NCBI RefSeq assembly: GCF_018687785.1
Contig: NZ_LTBL01000001.1
Span: 186,001-250,000 of the forward strand
DNA from: Methanovulcanius yangii
Lineage (GTDB): Archaea; Halobacteriota; Methanomicrobia; Methanomicrobiales; Methanomicrobiaceae
Direction: 5' to 3'
DNA: 64,000 nucleotides
Shown here: piece by piece, positions 41,101-49,015 of the stretch
How positions within the stretch are numbered: position 1 is the first letter of the stretch
Layout: each line of letters opens with the position of its first letter
Made by a program: the position numbers and the translations under genes
The notes under the pieces: model-generated
What the model saw: only the letters and a program-made list of their open reading frames with translations
What the model was told of the DNA's origin: nothing
Databases searched by the model: none

Positions 41101-43362
41101 CAGGTACAGGTTCTCCACCCGGATGTCGCTGCAGCTGATGAGGGCAAGGTACCCCGGTGCGGGAGAGAGGGTCGTGTAGTTGTACACCTCTCCTGTCGCA
41201 CCCACGATCCAGTAGATGGGGGCCCCTTCCACCGTGTTCGTGGTATCGATGACGTTGCGCGAGGGCCTGCTGCCTGCATAGACCACATCGCCGTCAAACC
41301 CAAACCCGTAGGTGCACCCTGCGATGGTATTCCCACTCATCTGCAGGTTGTCGGCCTGTTCAGTGAGCAGGATGCCGAACTTGTAATTTTCGACGGTGTT
41401 GTTGCGGACGATATTGCCGTCTTCCGATATGTCGATCCCCGCAAAGTGGTATTCGCACGGTCCCAGAACCCGATTGTCTTCGATGGTGTTACCGTCACCG
41501 AGGATGTGGATATATGTCTGATTCAGGAGGGTGTTGTGAGAAAGGACGTTGCCGCCGGTGTCCTCGATTAACACCTCTCTTCCATAGCTGTCATCATAGC
41601 CGGAGGGTGTCCACCCGGCAGGGTCAAAGGTATTGTTCTCTATCCGGTTGTTGGTGGCATAGTTGTTTACTGTTGTCGTCAGGTACGTGTTATGGAGAAT
41701 CCACGTTTTGCTGTTGGTGACCGTATTGTTCGCAAAGAGGGTGTTTCTGGCATAGTTGAGCCAGACCCCGTAATAGGTGCCGTTGATGGTGTTGTTGCGG
41801 ATGATGTTGTTTGAGGATGTGGCGATGATGCCGTACAAGGAATCATCGATCACGGTGTTGCGGATGGTAGTGTTGGTACTTCCGATCCTGACTGCCGCAG
41901 ACTCCAGTGAAGATGAACGGCTACACCAGGCGTCACGGATGACAAACCCGTCGAGGATGCAATCGCTCGTGTGGAACACAAAGACATCGCCATTGAAGGG
42001 GTAGGGGTCGGTCGCATTTCCGCTCACCACCGGCCACCCGACACCGGTCAGGTTGACCCGGGTGGTGACATCGTGGTAGCCGGAGTAGTTCCCGGCATAG
42101 ACGAGGATCGTATCGCCGTCCATGGATACTGCAAGGGCATCGGTGATATTTTCGTAGTCGGCGGGCGGCACCGGAATGTCGCCGTTGTCATCGTCCACGG
42201 TGATAACCATGGGGAGCCGTTCGAGGGTGGTGAAGGAGCCCGTGCTGCTCGTCGTGGTGCTGTCAGCATCATCCGTCCGTTCCGCGTAACAGCGGTAATA
42301 GTAGGTGGTGTTCGAGGTAAGCCCGGTAAGGGGAATGGAAGGTGTGGTGGTGGCATTGTCCCAGACGGACCATGAGGCACCGGCAAGTCCTTCGTCCGTG
42401 CCGTAGAGAACGCGGTTGTCGCTCTCCACGCTGTTGCCGATCGTCCAGCTTATATTTGCACCGTTCGGCGTGACCCCGGATGCCGTGATGCCGGAAATGG
42501 CGGGTGAAGGTGCGGGAATGGGTCCACCGGGCACCATCAAGGGGTAGGGATCTGAGTTTATCGTTGGCCCTTCGCCGCCGGAAATATTGTAGGGCGTATC
42601 GCCGATTCCATCGTTGGGATCCTCATCGATTCCGTCGTAGTCGCTATACCAATTGCCCCTTTCAAGAGTCTCGTTGTACCAGAGGTTTGTCGATGGGGTG
42701 GCACCGCTCTCAGCAGCATTGTTGTAAAATCCGCTGCCTATCTCACAGTAATTGTCGAGATTATTGTAATAGACCTCGTTACCTGATGAATCCTCGAGGG
42801 AAATGCCGGGCCAACCATCGTTGGCGTTGCCAGTACAGGTATTGTTACTGACTGTGCTGTCAGTCGTATCTAAAAGGTAGATGCCGCCACCAAAGTTGTC
42901 TTCGCAGGTATTGTTGAAGATGGTGGCCCCGTCCGAGCCCCTTATATATATGCCGACATATCCAGACGACATGATCCGATTGTTCCTGACCACCGTGTTG
43001 TTGTTCAGACGTACGTAAATGCCAGCGTAATCGGCGTTTCTCACCTCGAACCCCTCGAACACCACGTTGTCTGTTTCAAGCCTTACGGCATCGTTATTCT
43101 TCCCCGTCCCGTCGATCACCGGCCAGCCGCTTCCGGTCAGGGTGAGTTGCTTGTCGACGATGATGTTTTCATTATACGTACCCCCGCTGACGATGATGGT
43201 GTCCCCGGCGGAGGCACCATCAATCGCCCCCTGAATGGTTCCATACTGTGCCGGTACATTAATCTCTTCTGCGCAAACCCCCGGAATTCCCCCACAGACC
43301 AGAAGAAGTACCGTTACGAGAACAAGCCACCTGATTTTCTTTCCTTTTCCATACTTTATCAC
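38113..43362 (-). CDS. Giant NosD-type beta-helix surface protein
   Basis: A 1749-residue surface protein, the largest in the window. A signal sequence (WLVLVTVLLLVCGGIPGVCA) precedes a first beta-helix (about 35-270: TIQGAIDGASAGDTI, then NNTVVRNNRI-type rungs), a fibronectin III-like domain (about 290-380) and a second, longer beta-helix (to about 1000). Two tandem Ig-like units begin PPVVLIHTPVEKESYP and PPVLYVSSPEENTTYP, and beta-rich domains follow to the end. No C-terminal anchor is visible. Asn-x-Thr/Ser sites are dense, so heavy N-glycosylation is likely. GTG at 43362, behind GAGGTGA, is preferred to ATG 43413. It is first of the three-gene operon. Confidence 0.83.
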   Translation of the reverse strand: MIKYGKGKKIRWLVLVTVLLLVCGGIPGVCAEEINVPAQYGTIQGAIDGASAGDTIIVSGGTYNENIIVDKQLTLTGSGWPVIDGTGKNNDAVRLETDNVVFEGFEVRNADYAGIYVRLNNNTVVRNNRIMSSGYVGIYIRGSDGATIFNNTCEDNFGGGIYLLDTTDSTVSNNTCTGNANDGWPGISLEDSSGNEVYYNNLDNYCEIGSGFYNNAAESGATPSTNLWYNETLERGNWYSDYDGIDEDPNDGIGDTPYNISGGEGPTINSDPYPLMVPGGPIPAPSPAISGITASGVTPNGANISWTIGNSVESDNRVLYGTDEGLAGASWSVWDNATTTPSIPLTGLTSNTTYYYRCYAERTDDADSTTTSSTGSFTTLERLPMVITVDDDNGDIPVPPADYENITDALAVSMDGDTILVYAGNYSGYHDVTTRVNLTGVGWPVVSGNATDPYPFNGDVFVFHTSDCILDGFVIRDAWCSRSSSLESAAVRIGSTNTTIRNTVIDDSLYGIIATSSNNIIRNNTINGTYYGVWLNYARNTLFANNTVTNSKTWILHNTYLTTTVNNYATNNRIENNTFDPAGWTPSGYDDSYGREVLIEDTGGNVLSHNTLLNQTYIHILGDGNTIEDNRVLGPCEYHFAGIDISEDGNIVRNNTVENYKFGILLTEQADNLQMSGNTIAGCTYGFGFDGDVVYAGSRPSRNVIDTTNTVEGAPIYWIVGATGEVYNYTTLSPAPGYLALISCSDIRVENLYLEKNAQSFFIYRSSNVTIDSVTAHGNAYQGILIGDGYDITINDSITDSNGYDVVDGSRMAGIWAYNMTAGRITNTTVTANNPTGITFSYDCVDNLISGCTVTNNGHSTETEESYGIWDSSGDNNNQTVTGCTIGNTFAGRQGIGLKSYADNSLFYNNRFLSNTVAHAQNWGTGTRWNITPVAGTNILGGPWIAGNYWDDYAGLDLNSDGLGDTELPYTTGGATPGQDHHPLLDTFVPDDIPPVVLIHTPVEKESYPGAAVLLEVSSPDPDVATWWYSLDAAANVTFTPNITLPAMSVGEHTLQVWANDTSGNENSSSVTFTATVDTTPPVLYVSSPEENTTYPLRDVALNVWSPDGDAFSWWYALDGGTNSTPLSPAAGTTLTGLANGTHAVAVYMDDIIGNTNATMVNFSVDAATPEPEPTPQPTIADTGDDTPEPLDYPLPVVEEPAFLITIITPDAGQTVERQAEVTYSANSPLARAYYQLDGGAYVRVSPGRAIPLDRLTLGTHEITVTGVDYFGRYGQGSVSFEVIPLAIGEGEPLGTTAYPDDAAVSFTGRTVNYTLSFEVETTANEEVSVYLNRQLAGVPGGETSVIPAAGTGILLKNVSSPSAGVYTMVTISVPADRIVPDDENIISFVHTQNPGRMADLSSWHVRTVALVPDLPASAPSIRVYTPDQSLGSGDEMMVWVEIAGIAPEDRFTARVYLVAPDGEIISFPDGSFDAVPLDDAYVHGNHYGRLPGSLSFSATDLAGTYQLVATLEPEGSDRLVSLSPVPVFFSAEPAVRLYINRDILGDDMPLQVMHAATGGTRAEEETLVILMEHPDGSTTYLPAGTESYASRHYAPLGSLFETILDETVDAGWGEGTYLIRSMLYNSTDTLVAQDIATFTVAREEGTLTLSFPLSVTGGMPSSSRIWLMDAVSLAIVAEQETGTDHDKVTFSVPAGTYWYGGQVTTGAGEMMTIPVDPANRARISPGETVHQRVVVQPATALVPTEVIP

Positions 43363-43680
43363 AGGAATCACCTCATCCTGAAAAGAGCACGTGCGCTCCC
43401 CCCAAACAGGCATTTATTGGTATCGGTAACAATGGAAAGTATGTGTAAAAATTTATAACATTTTGGATGCGGCGAAGCATTTGCAATGATTTTTATTGAA
43501 TATCGCGTCGTTTTTCACTGGAAGTGGCATGGTGAAGTTGAATGATGGAGATATCTGAATTGTGAGGTATGAAGCGGAGGTAATGTCCCTTTTTGCTCAA
43601 CGGTGGACCCCTTGTCGGGAACATATATATTGGAGTATACTGATTCATCACCGGATACCCGGCACCTGAGGTGAAGGAAG
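43363..43680. promoter_or_regulatory. 318-bp divergent intergenic region
   Basis: No gene is seen. It holds promoters for both flanking genes. TTTATAAAT on the minus strand (about 43451-43459) would serve the beta-helix operon. ACATATATAT (43621-43630) would serve the lipoprotein gene, whose Shine-Dalgarno GAGGTGA is at 43668-43674. The middle is AT-rich and otherwise unremarkable. Confidence 0.5.
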
Positions 43681-44415
43681 ATGAAGAACAGGAATGCACT
43701 GGTGGTGGTTGTCGTGTCGATGCTGTTGATCATTTCAGCCGGGTGCACCGACGGGGTCTGGGACCGCTTATGGGGCACGGGAGACAAAGTGGATGACCTC
43801 TCCACGGGACTCAATGATACCGACGGTTCGGGTTCATTATCTCCCGCTGGTGGAACGCCGACGCCCTCCATGGCCGCGGCCGACACGAACGGTACGGGGG
43901 CCGATATCACGCCCGCGGGGGTGGGTGTTGGAAATGAATCGACGAGTGCATTGCCCACACCGACGACGGTTGCCCCCGTCTCCACGACAGAGGCCGGAGA
44001 CGATGATGAGGGGGAGGCAGGTTCATTTTCAATCCAGTACACGCCGCCGGACGGCTATGTCGCAGAAGAGGGCGAAACCCTCGCGATGATCTTCACTATC
44101 GTTCCCGTGGGAGGATTTGATGACCCGGTGCGTGTCACCCTTGACCTGTCGGTTCCCGACCCGGTATTCGGTATATTTTCCCTCTGGTCCGAATCCTATG
44201 ATATGGGAACCCACATGCCCCCCTACCCGCCGATCACCCAGACACTTCTCCTCGACCCCGAAAATCCTCCGGATGAGTATGCATGGGTGACGGATGTCTA
44301 CGATACGGCACGATCGGCGGGCATCTCCGAACTTGATGTCAAGGTCCATGTGTCAGCCACGGGGGGCGGAATGACCGTGGAAGAACGCCCGGTCTACCAT
44401 GTCCGTCTTGCATGA
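43681..44415 (+). CDS. Lipoprotein with Thr/Pro-rich linker
   Basis: A 244-residue exported protein. The signal peptide ends in a lipobox, ISAGC (Cys about 22). A low-complexity Gly/Thr/Pro/Asp-rich linker extends to about residue 115. It is followed by a beta-rich domain of about 125 residues (SFSIQYTPPDGYVAEEGETLAM to the C-terminus) that looks like a large Ig-like or transthyretin-like fold. A good Shine-Dalgarno (GAGGTGAAGGAAG) and TATA precede the ATG. It is convergent with the HNH nuclease gene. The function is unknown. Confidence 0.7.
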   Translation: MKNRNALVVVVVSMLLIISAGCTDGVWDRLWGTGDKVDDLSTGLNDTDGSGSLSPAGGTPTPSMAAADTNGTGADITPAGVGVGNESTSALPTPTTVAPVSTTEAGDDDEGEAGSFSIQYTPPDGYVAEEGETLAMIFTIVPVGGFDDPVRVTLDLSVPDPVFGIFSLWSESYDMGTHMPPYPPITQTLLLDPENPPDEYAWVTDVYDTARSAGISELDVKVHVSATGGGMTVEERPVYHVRLA

Positions 44416-44441
44416 TGCGTGGTATTGAACCGGGATAGAAA

Positions 44442-44876
44442 TTATTTTTTGAGAAGAGAGGATTCGCCATCGTGGGTGCGGACAGAGAGGGAAACCCCCT
44501 GCCGGTGGATGCGGGAGTGGCAGCGTTCGCAAAGGGTCGTCAGATTTGCCGGAGCATCGTTCGTCCGGTCGCAGTCGAGGTGGTGGATGTGCAGGTCGGT
44601 TTCGACGCCGCAGATGGTGCAGCGGCCGCCGTCCCGTGCGAGAATCTCCTCCCTGAGTGCCTTCCATGCCTTCAGGGCATACTTCTCCCGTACTGTAATC
44701 CTGATTCCATAGAGTGTGCAGACCAGGCCGTCATCCGAACGCCGGGACCGGGGGCAGTGGTAACAGAGCCTCCGGTAGCCGTTCAGGCCGGGCTCTCCGT
44801 TGCAGAGCGGGGTCCCGTTCCCGGCAAAGGAATACAGGACGAGCTGAAGATCTTCGGGTGCTGCACGTCGACGCAT
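44442..44876 (-). CDS. HNH endonuclease-domain protein
   Basis: A 144-residue protein. The C-terminal half is a compact HNH domain with zinc cysteines, CTICG and LCERCHSRIH, and the catalytic core HIHHLDCDRTNDAPANL. The N-terminal half has four more cysteines (LCYHCPRS, VCTLYG), possibly a second zinc site. Stand-alone HNH proteins of this type occur as homing or restriction-like nucleases and as housekeeping nucleases; no partner methylase is nearby. Its composition is GC-rich like its neighbours, so recent transfer is not indicated. Confidence 0.85.
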   Translation of the reverse strand: MRRRAAPEDLQLVLYSFAGNGTPLCNGEPGLNGYRRLCYHCPRSRRSDDGLVCTLYGIRITVREKYALKAWKALREEILARDGGRCTICGVETDLHIHHLDCDRTNDAPANLTTLCERCHSRIHRQGVSLSVRTHDGESSLLKK

Positions 44877-45172
44877 GAAGTACTTCGGTGTCTGTCATGG
44901 ACACCCCTTGAATATTCAGGTCTGTGCAGGGTGAAACTGGTTCCGATGCCGGGATGAGGGGGGTGTCTGCCGACGCGAAACGCAAAGGAATCCGAAAGAC
45001 GGGAAGATATCCGGTGCAGGCACCTCTCATTATGTATTGGGGCAGGAAGGCGGGTTGGTGGTCATCGCCCTACTGTCCCTGCTCAGGTTCCACCTCTCCC
45101 ACCGGGAAAACTGCAAAAGGTATAATCATACGGGCGAATATTTCTACAACGACAGGAATCGAACCAAACTAC

Positions 45173-46267
45173 ATGGACACAATTACCTATGGCCGGAAAC
45201 GGCACAAACTGGAGGAAGAAGCAACGCGCCAGGCCACGGAGATAGAAACCTCCACCATAGATATGCAGCGGCCGTCTGGCCGGGAACACCTGACACGGCT
45301 GATCTTCTTCGGGGTAATCCTCCTGAACCTTGTATATGTGACGGTTCAGCCCGGCTATGCCGTATTCTGGGTGGTGTCCTCGTTCATTCTCCTCATGGTC
45401 AATCCCTTCATTTTGATGCTTCCGACGGAGAAGGGGGATCTGGTCTTCCCGGAAACACAGAAGAAGGCGGATTTTCGAAAACTCTTCCATGAGGCCGCTG
45501 TCAGTGCGGGCACAATCAAGCGCGAGAGGGCGTCGTATGCACAGGCGGTATGGGATCTCTTCTTCATGAACTGTCAGCCAATAGCACCCGGATTCATCAT
45601 CCTCTTCGTGGTCAACATGATCTTTGCCGCTGCCGGAACCTTCGTGACCGGCGGGTTTGAGCAGAGTTCGGGGATCGCCATCATCATTCAGTCGCTCATC
45701 ATCATCGCCTTCTACGGGGGGATCCTGTATGTCCGCCCCTATTCACCCGGTTTTTTCAACTCGATGATCGGGGTGAAGACCGACCTGTCCGAGAAAATCC
45801 GCACCAACTGGCAGGATGCGTTCAAACTGATCCTGATTGTGGCATTCGCTGCGGCGTTTACGGGTGTGCTGTTCATCGGTGCCCTTCTGTTTCCCGGCCG
45901 GACCCTCTCGAATTTTCTGCAGATGGAAGAGGTCGTCATCGCCACCAGCCTCGTACCCCTTTTTCTGATATTCATCTCCCAGCTCGTGATCCTCCGGTAC
46001 TTCCAGGGGCGGTACTCCCGGACGCTCCTTCTCCGGATGGCGGAATACTGGAAGGAATTTCTTCAGAAAAAAATCATTGGGAATGTGCAGAAACTCCCGC
46101 GGGAGCCGGAACCGGCTTCAGAGCGTGATCTGGAAAGCCTCGAACGAGCCTTCATCAGGATAAACATGTTCAAGATCGATTATCAGGACTTTGCGGGACT
46201 CTTTCCGGTCTGGATGATCGTTCCGAACCTGGATGTTCTGATTGCCCGGGAGAAAAAAGAGGAGTAA
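45173..46267 (+). CDS. Polytopic membrane protein of unknown function
   Basis: A 364-residue protein with an N-terminal charged cytoplasmic stretch (about 40 residues) and six or more hydrophobic helices (around 45-65, 70-85, 140-165, 175-195, 230-255 and 265-285). A C-terminal soluble tail of about 80 residues is rich in Glu and Arg. The family is not recognised. ATG 45173 is chosen because the 83 open codons upstream are not protein-like and carry many Cys/Trp typical of shadow frames. The 296 bases before it, up to the HNH gene, hold no clear gene. Its function cannot be inferred. Confidence 0.68.
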   Translation: MDTITYGRKRHKLEEEATRQATEIETSTIDMQRPSGREHLTRLIFFGVILLNLVYVTVQPGYAVFWVVSSFILLMVNPFILMLPTEKGDLVFPETQKKADFRKLFHEAAVSAGTIKRERASYAQAVWDLFFMNCQPIAPGFIILFVVNMIFAAAGTFVTGGFEQSSGIAIIIQSLIIIAFYGGILYVRPYSPGFFNSMIGVKTDLSEKIRTNWQDAFKLILIVAFAAAFTGVLFIGALLFPGRTLSNFLQMEEVVIATSLVPLFLIFISQLVILRYFQGRYSRTLLLRMAEYWKEFLQKKIIGNVQKLPREPEPASERDLESLERAFIRINMFKIDYQDFAGLFPVWMIVPNLDVLIAREKKEE

Positions 46268-46291
46268 TTTCTCCTCTTCAATTTTGTATAA

Positions 46292-46834
46292 TCAGGTCCT
46301 GCTGTTGAGAACGACGCCGTAGTTCCACGGTTTTGAGGGGTCAATCTCCGAGGTCCTACCTTTTATTTGCATGACATCCCGGGAATAGGGGGGGTCAACA
46401 TTTCCGGGGAAGATCAGTTTTGTCATTGATGTATAGGGGATTTTGGCATCGATGATATCCTGGTATGACTGTGGGTTGAAGTCGTAGGGGACGGATTCAT
46501 AGTTGTAGGCAAATGCTGTCAGGAACATGTTGACACCCTCGCTTCCCATGTTCTGGGCGTGCCCGCCGGATGCATCGACGAGCGTGGTAACCCTCACTCC
46601 CATCACATTGGAGATTGCCCTTGCACTTACCTCCACATGGACCGGGTCGAAGACAGGGTCTTCCCGGATAATGATGGGTTCGGTAATCAGCCAGGTTTCT
46701 TCGGTTGTTGTCGGCGTGACCGGTGAAGGGACCGGTACGGGGGAGGGGGTATCATCGCCGGCAAGGCATCCACAGGAGGCTATAACCATTGCCACAATTC
46801 CCAGGAGAAGGAGTACGATTCGCATATTGTGCAT
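46292..46834 (-). CDS. Lipoprotein of unknown function
   Basis: A 180-residue exported protein: signal peptide MRIVLLLLGIVAMVIASCGC with lipobox Cys, a Ser/Pro/Thr-rich spacer (TPSPVPVPSPVTPTTTE), then a soluble beta-rich domain of about 130 residues. No family is recognised. Two ATGs three codons apart (46834, 46825) are possible. It is convergent with the membrane protein gene (24 bp gap) and divergent from nifB. Confidence 0.66.
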   Translation of the reverse strand: MHNMRIVLLLLGIVAMVIASCGCLAGDDTPSPVPVPSPVTPTTTEETWLITEPIIIREDPVFDPVHVEVSARAISNVMGVRVTTLVDASGGHAQNMGSEGVNMFLTAFAYNYESVPYDFNPQSYQDIIDAKIPYTSMTKLIFPGNVDPPYSRDVMQIKGRTSEIDPSKPWNYGVVLNSRT

Positions 46835-46937
46835 GTGAGGAGGTTTACGTCCAACTATATAGGTTCATACCCTCTTTCTCCCATTTGATGGCTTCAATAC
46901 CTTTATCATCCAGATTCCACAAAATTAGCTATAATCT

Positions 46938-47852
46938 ATGACTTCAGGCGAATATCCAACGGCAAAGGTCAACGGAAAGGACATTCCGTATGATCCCGAT
47001 GTGCTCCGAAAAATTCAGGAGCATCCCTGCTACAGCGAGAAGGCATGCCACACCTTTGGCAGGATGCATCTCCCGGTGGCACCCAAATGCAATATCCAGT
47101 GCAATTACTGCATCCGTGACTTCGACTGCGTCAACGAGAGCAGGCCGGGCGTCTGTAGTGAAGTGCTCTCTCCACAGCAGGCCATCGAACTCGTGCGGCA
47201 GGTCCTTGCCAAATACTCATATATTAAGGTCATAGGCATAGCAGGGCCGGGCGAACCTCTCGCGAACGAGGAGACGTTCGAAACCCTTCGCCTTCTTAAA
47301 GAGGAGTTCCCGGTACCGATCAAATGCCTCTCAACGAACGGTCTCGTGCTGCCGGAAAAGATCGATCTCCTCGAGAAATACGATGTCGGCAACCTCACCG
47401 TCACCCTCAACGGGATCGACCCTGCAATTACAGAGAAGATCTATGAACACGTCACGTGGGAAGGTCAGAAACTGCGGGGCCGTGAAGCCGCAGAAAAACT
47501 GCTTGAACAGCAGCTCAGGGGCATCGAGATGGCCATCGAGCGCAAGATGCTCGTGAAGATCAACACCGTCGTTGTTCCCGGAATCAACGACCACCACATT
47601 GTGGATATTGCAAAGAAGATGGGAGAGATGGGTGTCTACACCTACAACCTGATCCCGGTCATTCCCCAGTACAAGTTTGCAGACATCATCCCGCCGACCC
47701 CCGCCCGCAAACGCGAACTGCATGACGCCTGCGCCCCCTATGTCCGGCAGATGCGGCACTGCGCCCGCTGCCGGGCGGACGCCATCGGCCTTTTGGGCAA
47801 GGATGTCCAGAACGAAGTATACCGCAGCGGATGCGACGGCTGCAAAGAATAA
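46938..47852 (+). CDS. nifB: NifB, nitrogenase cofactor-biosynthesis radical SAM protein
   Basis: A 304-residue radical SAM protein that builds the NifB cofactor (an Fe8S9C core) for nitrogenase. The SAM cluster motif is CNIQCNYC in HLPVAPKCNIQCNYCIRD, with HPCYSEKACHTFGR upstream. GIAGPGEPL and VKINTVVVPGIND follow, and the C-terminal CARCRADAIGLLG supplies extra cluster cysteines. It is the short methanogen type without the NifX-like domain. No other nitrogenase gene lies in the window. An upstream lipoprotein is divergent; a stem-loop with T-run follows. Confidence 0.96.
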   Translation: MTSGEYPTAKVNGKDIPYDPDVLRKIQEHPCYSEKACHTFGRMHLPVAPKCNIQCNYCIRDFDCVNESRPGVCSEVLSPQQAIELVRQVLAKYSYIKVIGIAGPGEPLANEETFETLRLLKEEFPVPIKCLSTNGLVLPEKIDLLEKYDVGNLTVTLNGIDPAITEKIYEHVTWEGQKLRGREAAEKLLEQQLRGIEMAIERKMLVKINTVVVPGINDHHIVDIAKKMGEMGVYTYNLIPVIPQYKFADIIPPTPARKRELHDACAPYVRQMRHCARCRADAIGLLGKDVQNEVYRSGCDGCKE

Positions 47853-47869
47853 TTTTTTAATAAACTGAT

Positions 47870-47904
47870 CCCCGGAGGAATCGCACCCCGGGGGAATTTT
47901 TTTT
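47870..47904 (+). terminator. Stem-loop and T-run after nifB
   Basis: CCCCGG (47870-47875) and CCGGGG (47888-47893) form a 6-bp GC stem with a 12-base loop, followed by AATTTTTTTTC. It is a bacterial-style intrinsic terminator in form, and the T-run alone would suit archaeal RNA polymerase. Confidence 0.65.
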
Positions 47905-47966
47905 CACCTGATCATTCCGCTGTGTCGGTCCGGGAGTGCACGGTGAGGTTTTGCGGCACTGAGTGG

Positions 47967-48224
47967 TTATCTCCTGTCCTGTTTGCCGGAGTTGTCCTCC
48001 TCATCACTGGTGGCAGAAGCGGTTGTGCGATCGTCAGATAACCGGATCTCATCGCGTACCCAGTCCCACTGGGATGCCGCCGCGAGTGCGGCAAGGATCA
48101 CCGCCGCCGGGATGAGTACCCCTTGGCAGGCAGGAAAGGAGAGGACCAGCTGAAGGAGAAGTCCCATGCCGATACCGATCACGGCAGCGGCAACGATGAT
48201 GCGTGTGAGCGTCCTGCCGTTCAT
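47967..48224 (-). CDS. Small two-helix membrane protein
   Basis: An 85-residue protein with two hydrophobic helices (about 8-28 and 36-50) and a charged, Asp/Ser/Arg-rich C-terminal tail predicted to be disordered. No family is recognised. It is flanked by convergent nifB and the divergent HK-linked gene. Codon use looks like neighbouring genes, which supports it as real, but evidence is limited. Confidence 0.55.
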   Translation of the reverse strand: MNGRTLTRIIVAAAVIGIGMGLLLQLVLSFPACQGVLIPAAVILAALAAASQWDWVRDEIRLSDDRTTASATSDEEDNSGKQDRR

Positions 48225-48431
48225 CCATGAAGTGTGTGGGATGGAAGAGCAATGAAACCTTCTTTTGGGTGATGCACGTGGAAAAGGGCGTTACTAATAG
48301 TTACACTCGGCAGAATGTCCCGTAACAAATTGTTACTGGTTCGTGCCGGGCTGTGGACGGAAGGGATGGCTTCGGGCACTTTCGCCGCCCGTCCCCATGT
48401 CTCATATCCCTGCACCTGCTACCGATCGTAC

Positions 48432-48962
48432 ATGGCACAGGATGTTGTATTCAGACCAGCCGAGTATGTCGAGCGGGCACTCTTCACGATGATTACGGCC
48501 CCCCGTCCCCTCCTTGAGGAGACGGTTGAGGCGCTCCTTCTCCGGGTCCGGGGGGAGGCGGTGGTGGTGGCAGGTTCGGGCAGGCCACGCGATCAGGTCT
48601 TTGCGGAGATTGCCCGCCGTCATCCCGGGGTGCAGGTCCTCCGGGCGACGTCGCCGTCCCAGATCATCTCCCTTGCGGCCGGGTTTACGCCACCGCTTAT
48701 CATCGTCATTCATGATCCGGACATCTATGACGGTGACGACGATGCGGCACGGCGGGTTGCCGTGATGCTCAGGGAACATGCGTGGACTGCGGCAAACCGG
48801 ATCGTCCTGATGGGGCGCCCGGGAGAGGCGTTTTTGGATGAGATGTGGCCCGCTGCAGGGAAATACCTGTATATCGAACAGGACAGTGAATGGAAGAACG
48901 GACGGATGACCTGCGACCGGCAGATGACGCTCGATGCGATCTGCAGCGGGTCTCTCTCCTGA
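48432..48962 (+). CDS. Unknown protein linked to sensor kinase (RecA-like fold suspected)
   Basis: A 176-residue soluble protein. Alternating hydrophobic strands (EAVVVAGSGRPRDQVF, PPLIIVIHDPDIYDGDDD, NRIVLMGRP) suggest a Rossmann or RecA-like alpha/beta fold, but no Walker A lysine is present. ATG 48432 is used because the 39 preceding codons are shadow-like. It lies just before the histidine kinase gene, so it may be a signalling partner or response component. No receiver-domain signature is present. Confidence 0.6.
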   Translation: MAQDVVFRPAEYVERALFTMITAPRPLLEETVEALLLRVRGEAVVVAGSGRPRDQVFAEIARRHPGVQVLRATSPSQIISLAAGFTPPLIIVIHDPDIYDGDDDAARRVAVMLREHAWTAANRIVLMGRPGEAFLDEMWPAAGKYLYIEQDSEWKNGRMTCDRQMTLDAICSGSLS

Positions 48963-49015
48963 CCGGCCCGATGCCATCCGAAAGGAGGATACTCCATCCC
49001 GATCAACGATATACC

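Noticed and set aside
44924-45172. N-terminal extension of the membrane protein gene at 45173
   Set aside because: The 83 codons have shadow-like composition and no start context; ATG 45173 gives a charged cytoplasmic start before the first helix.
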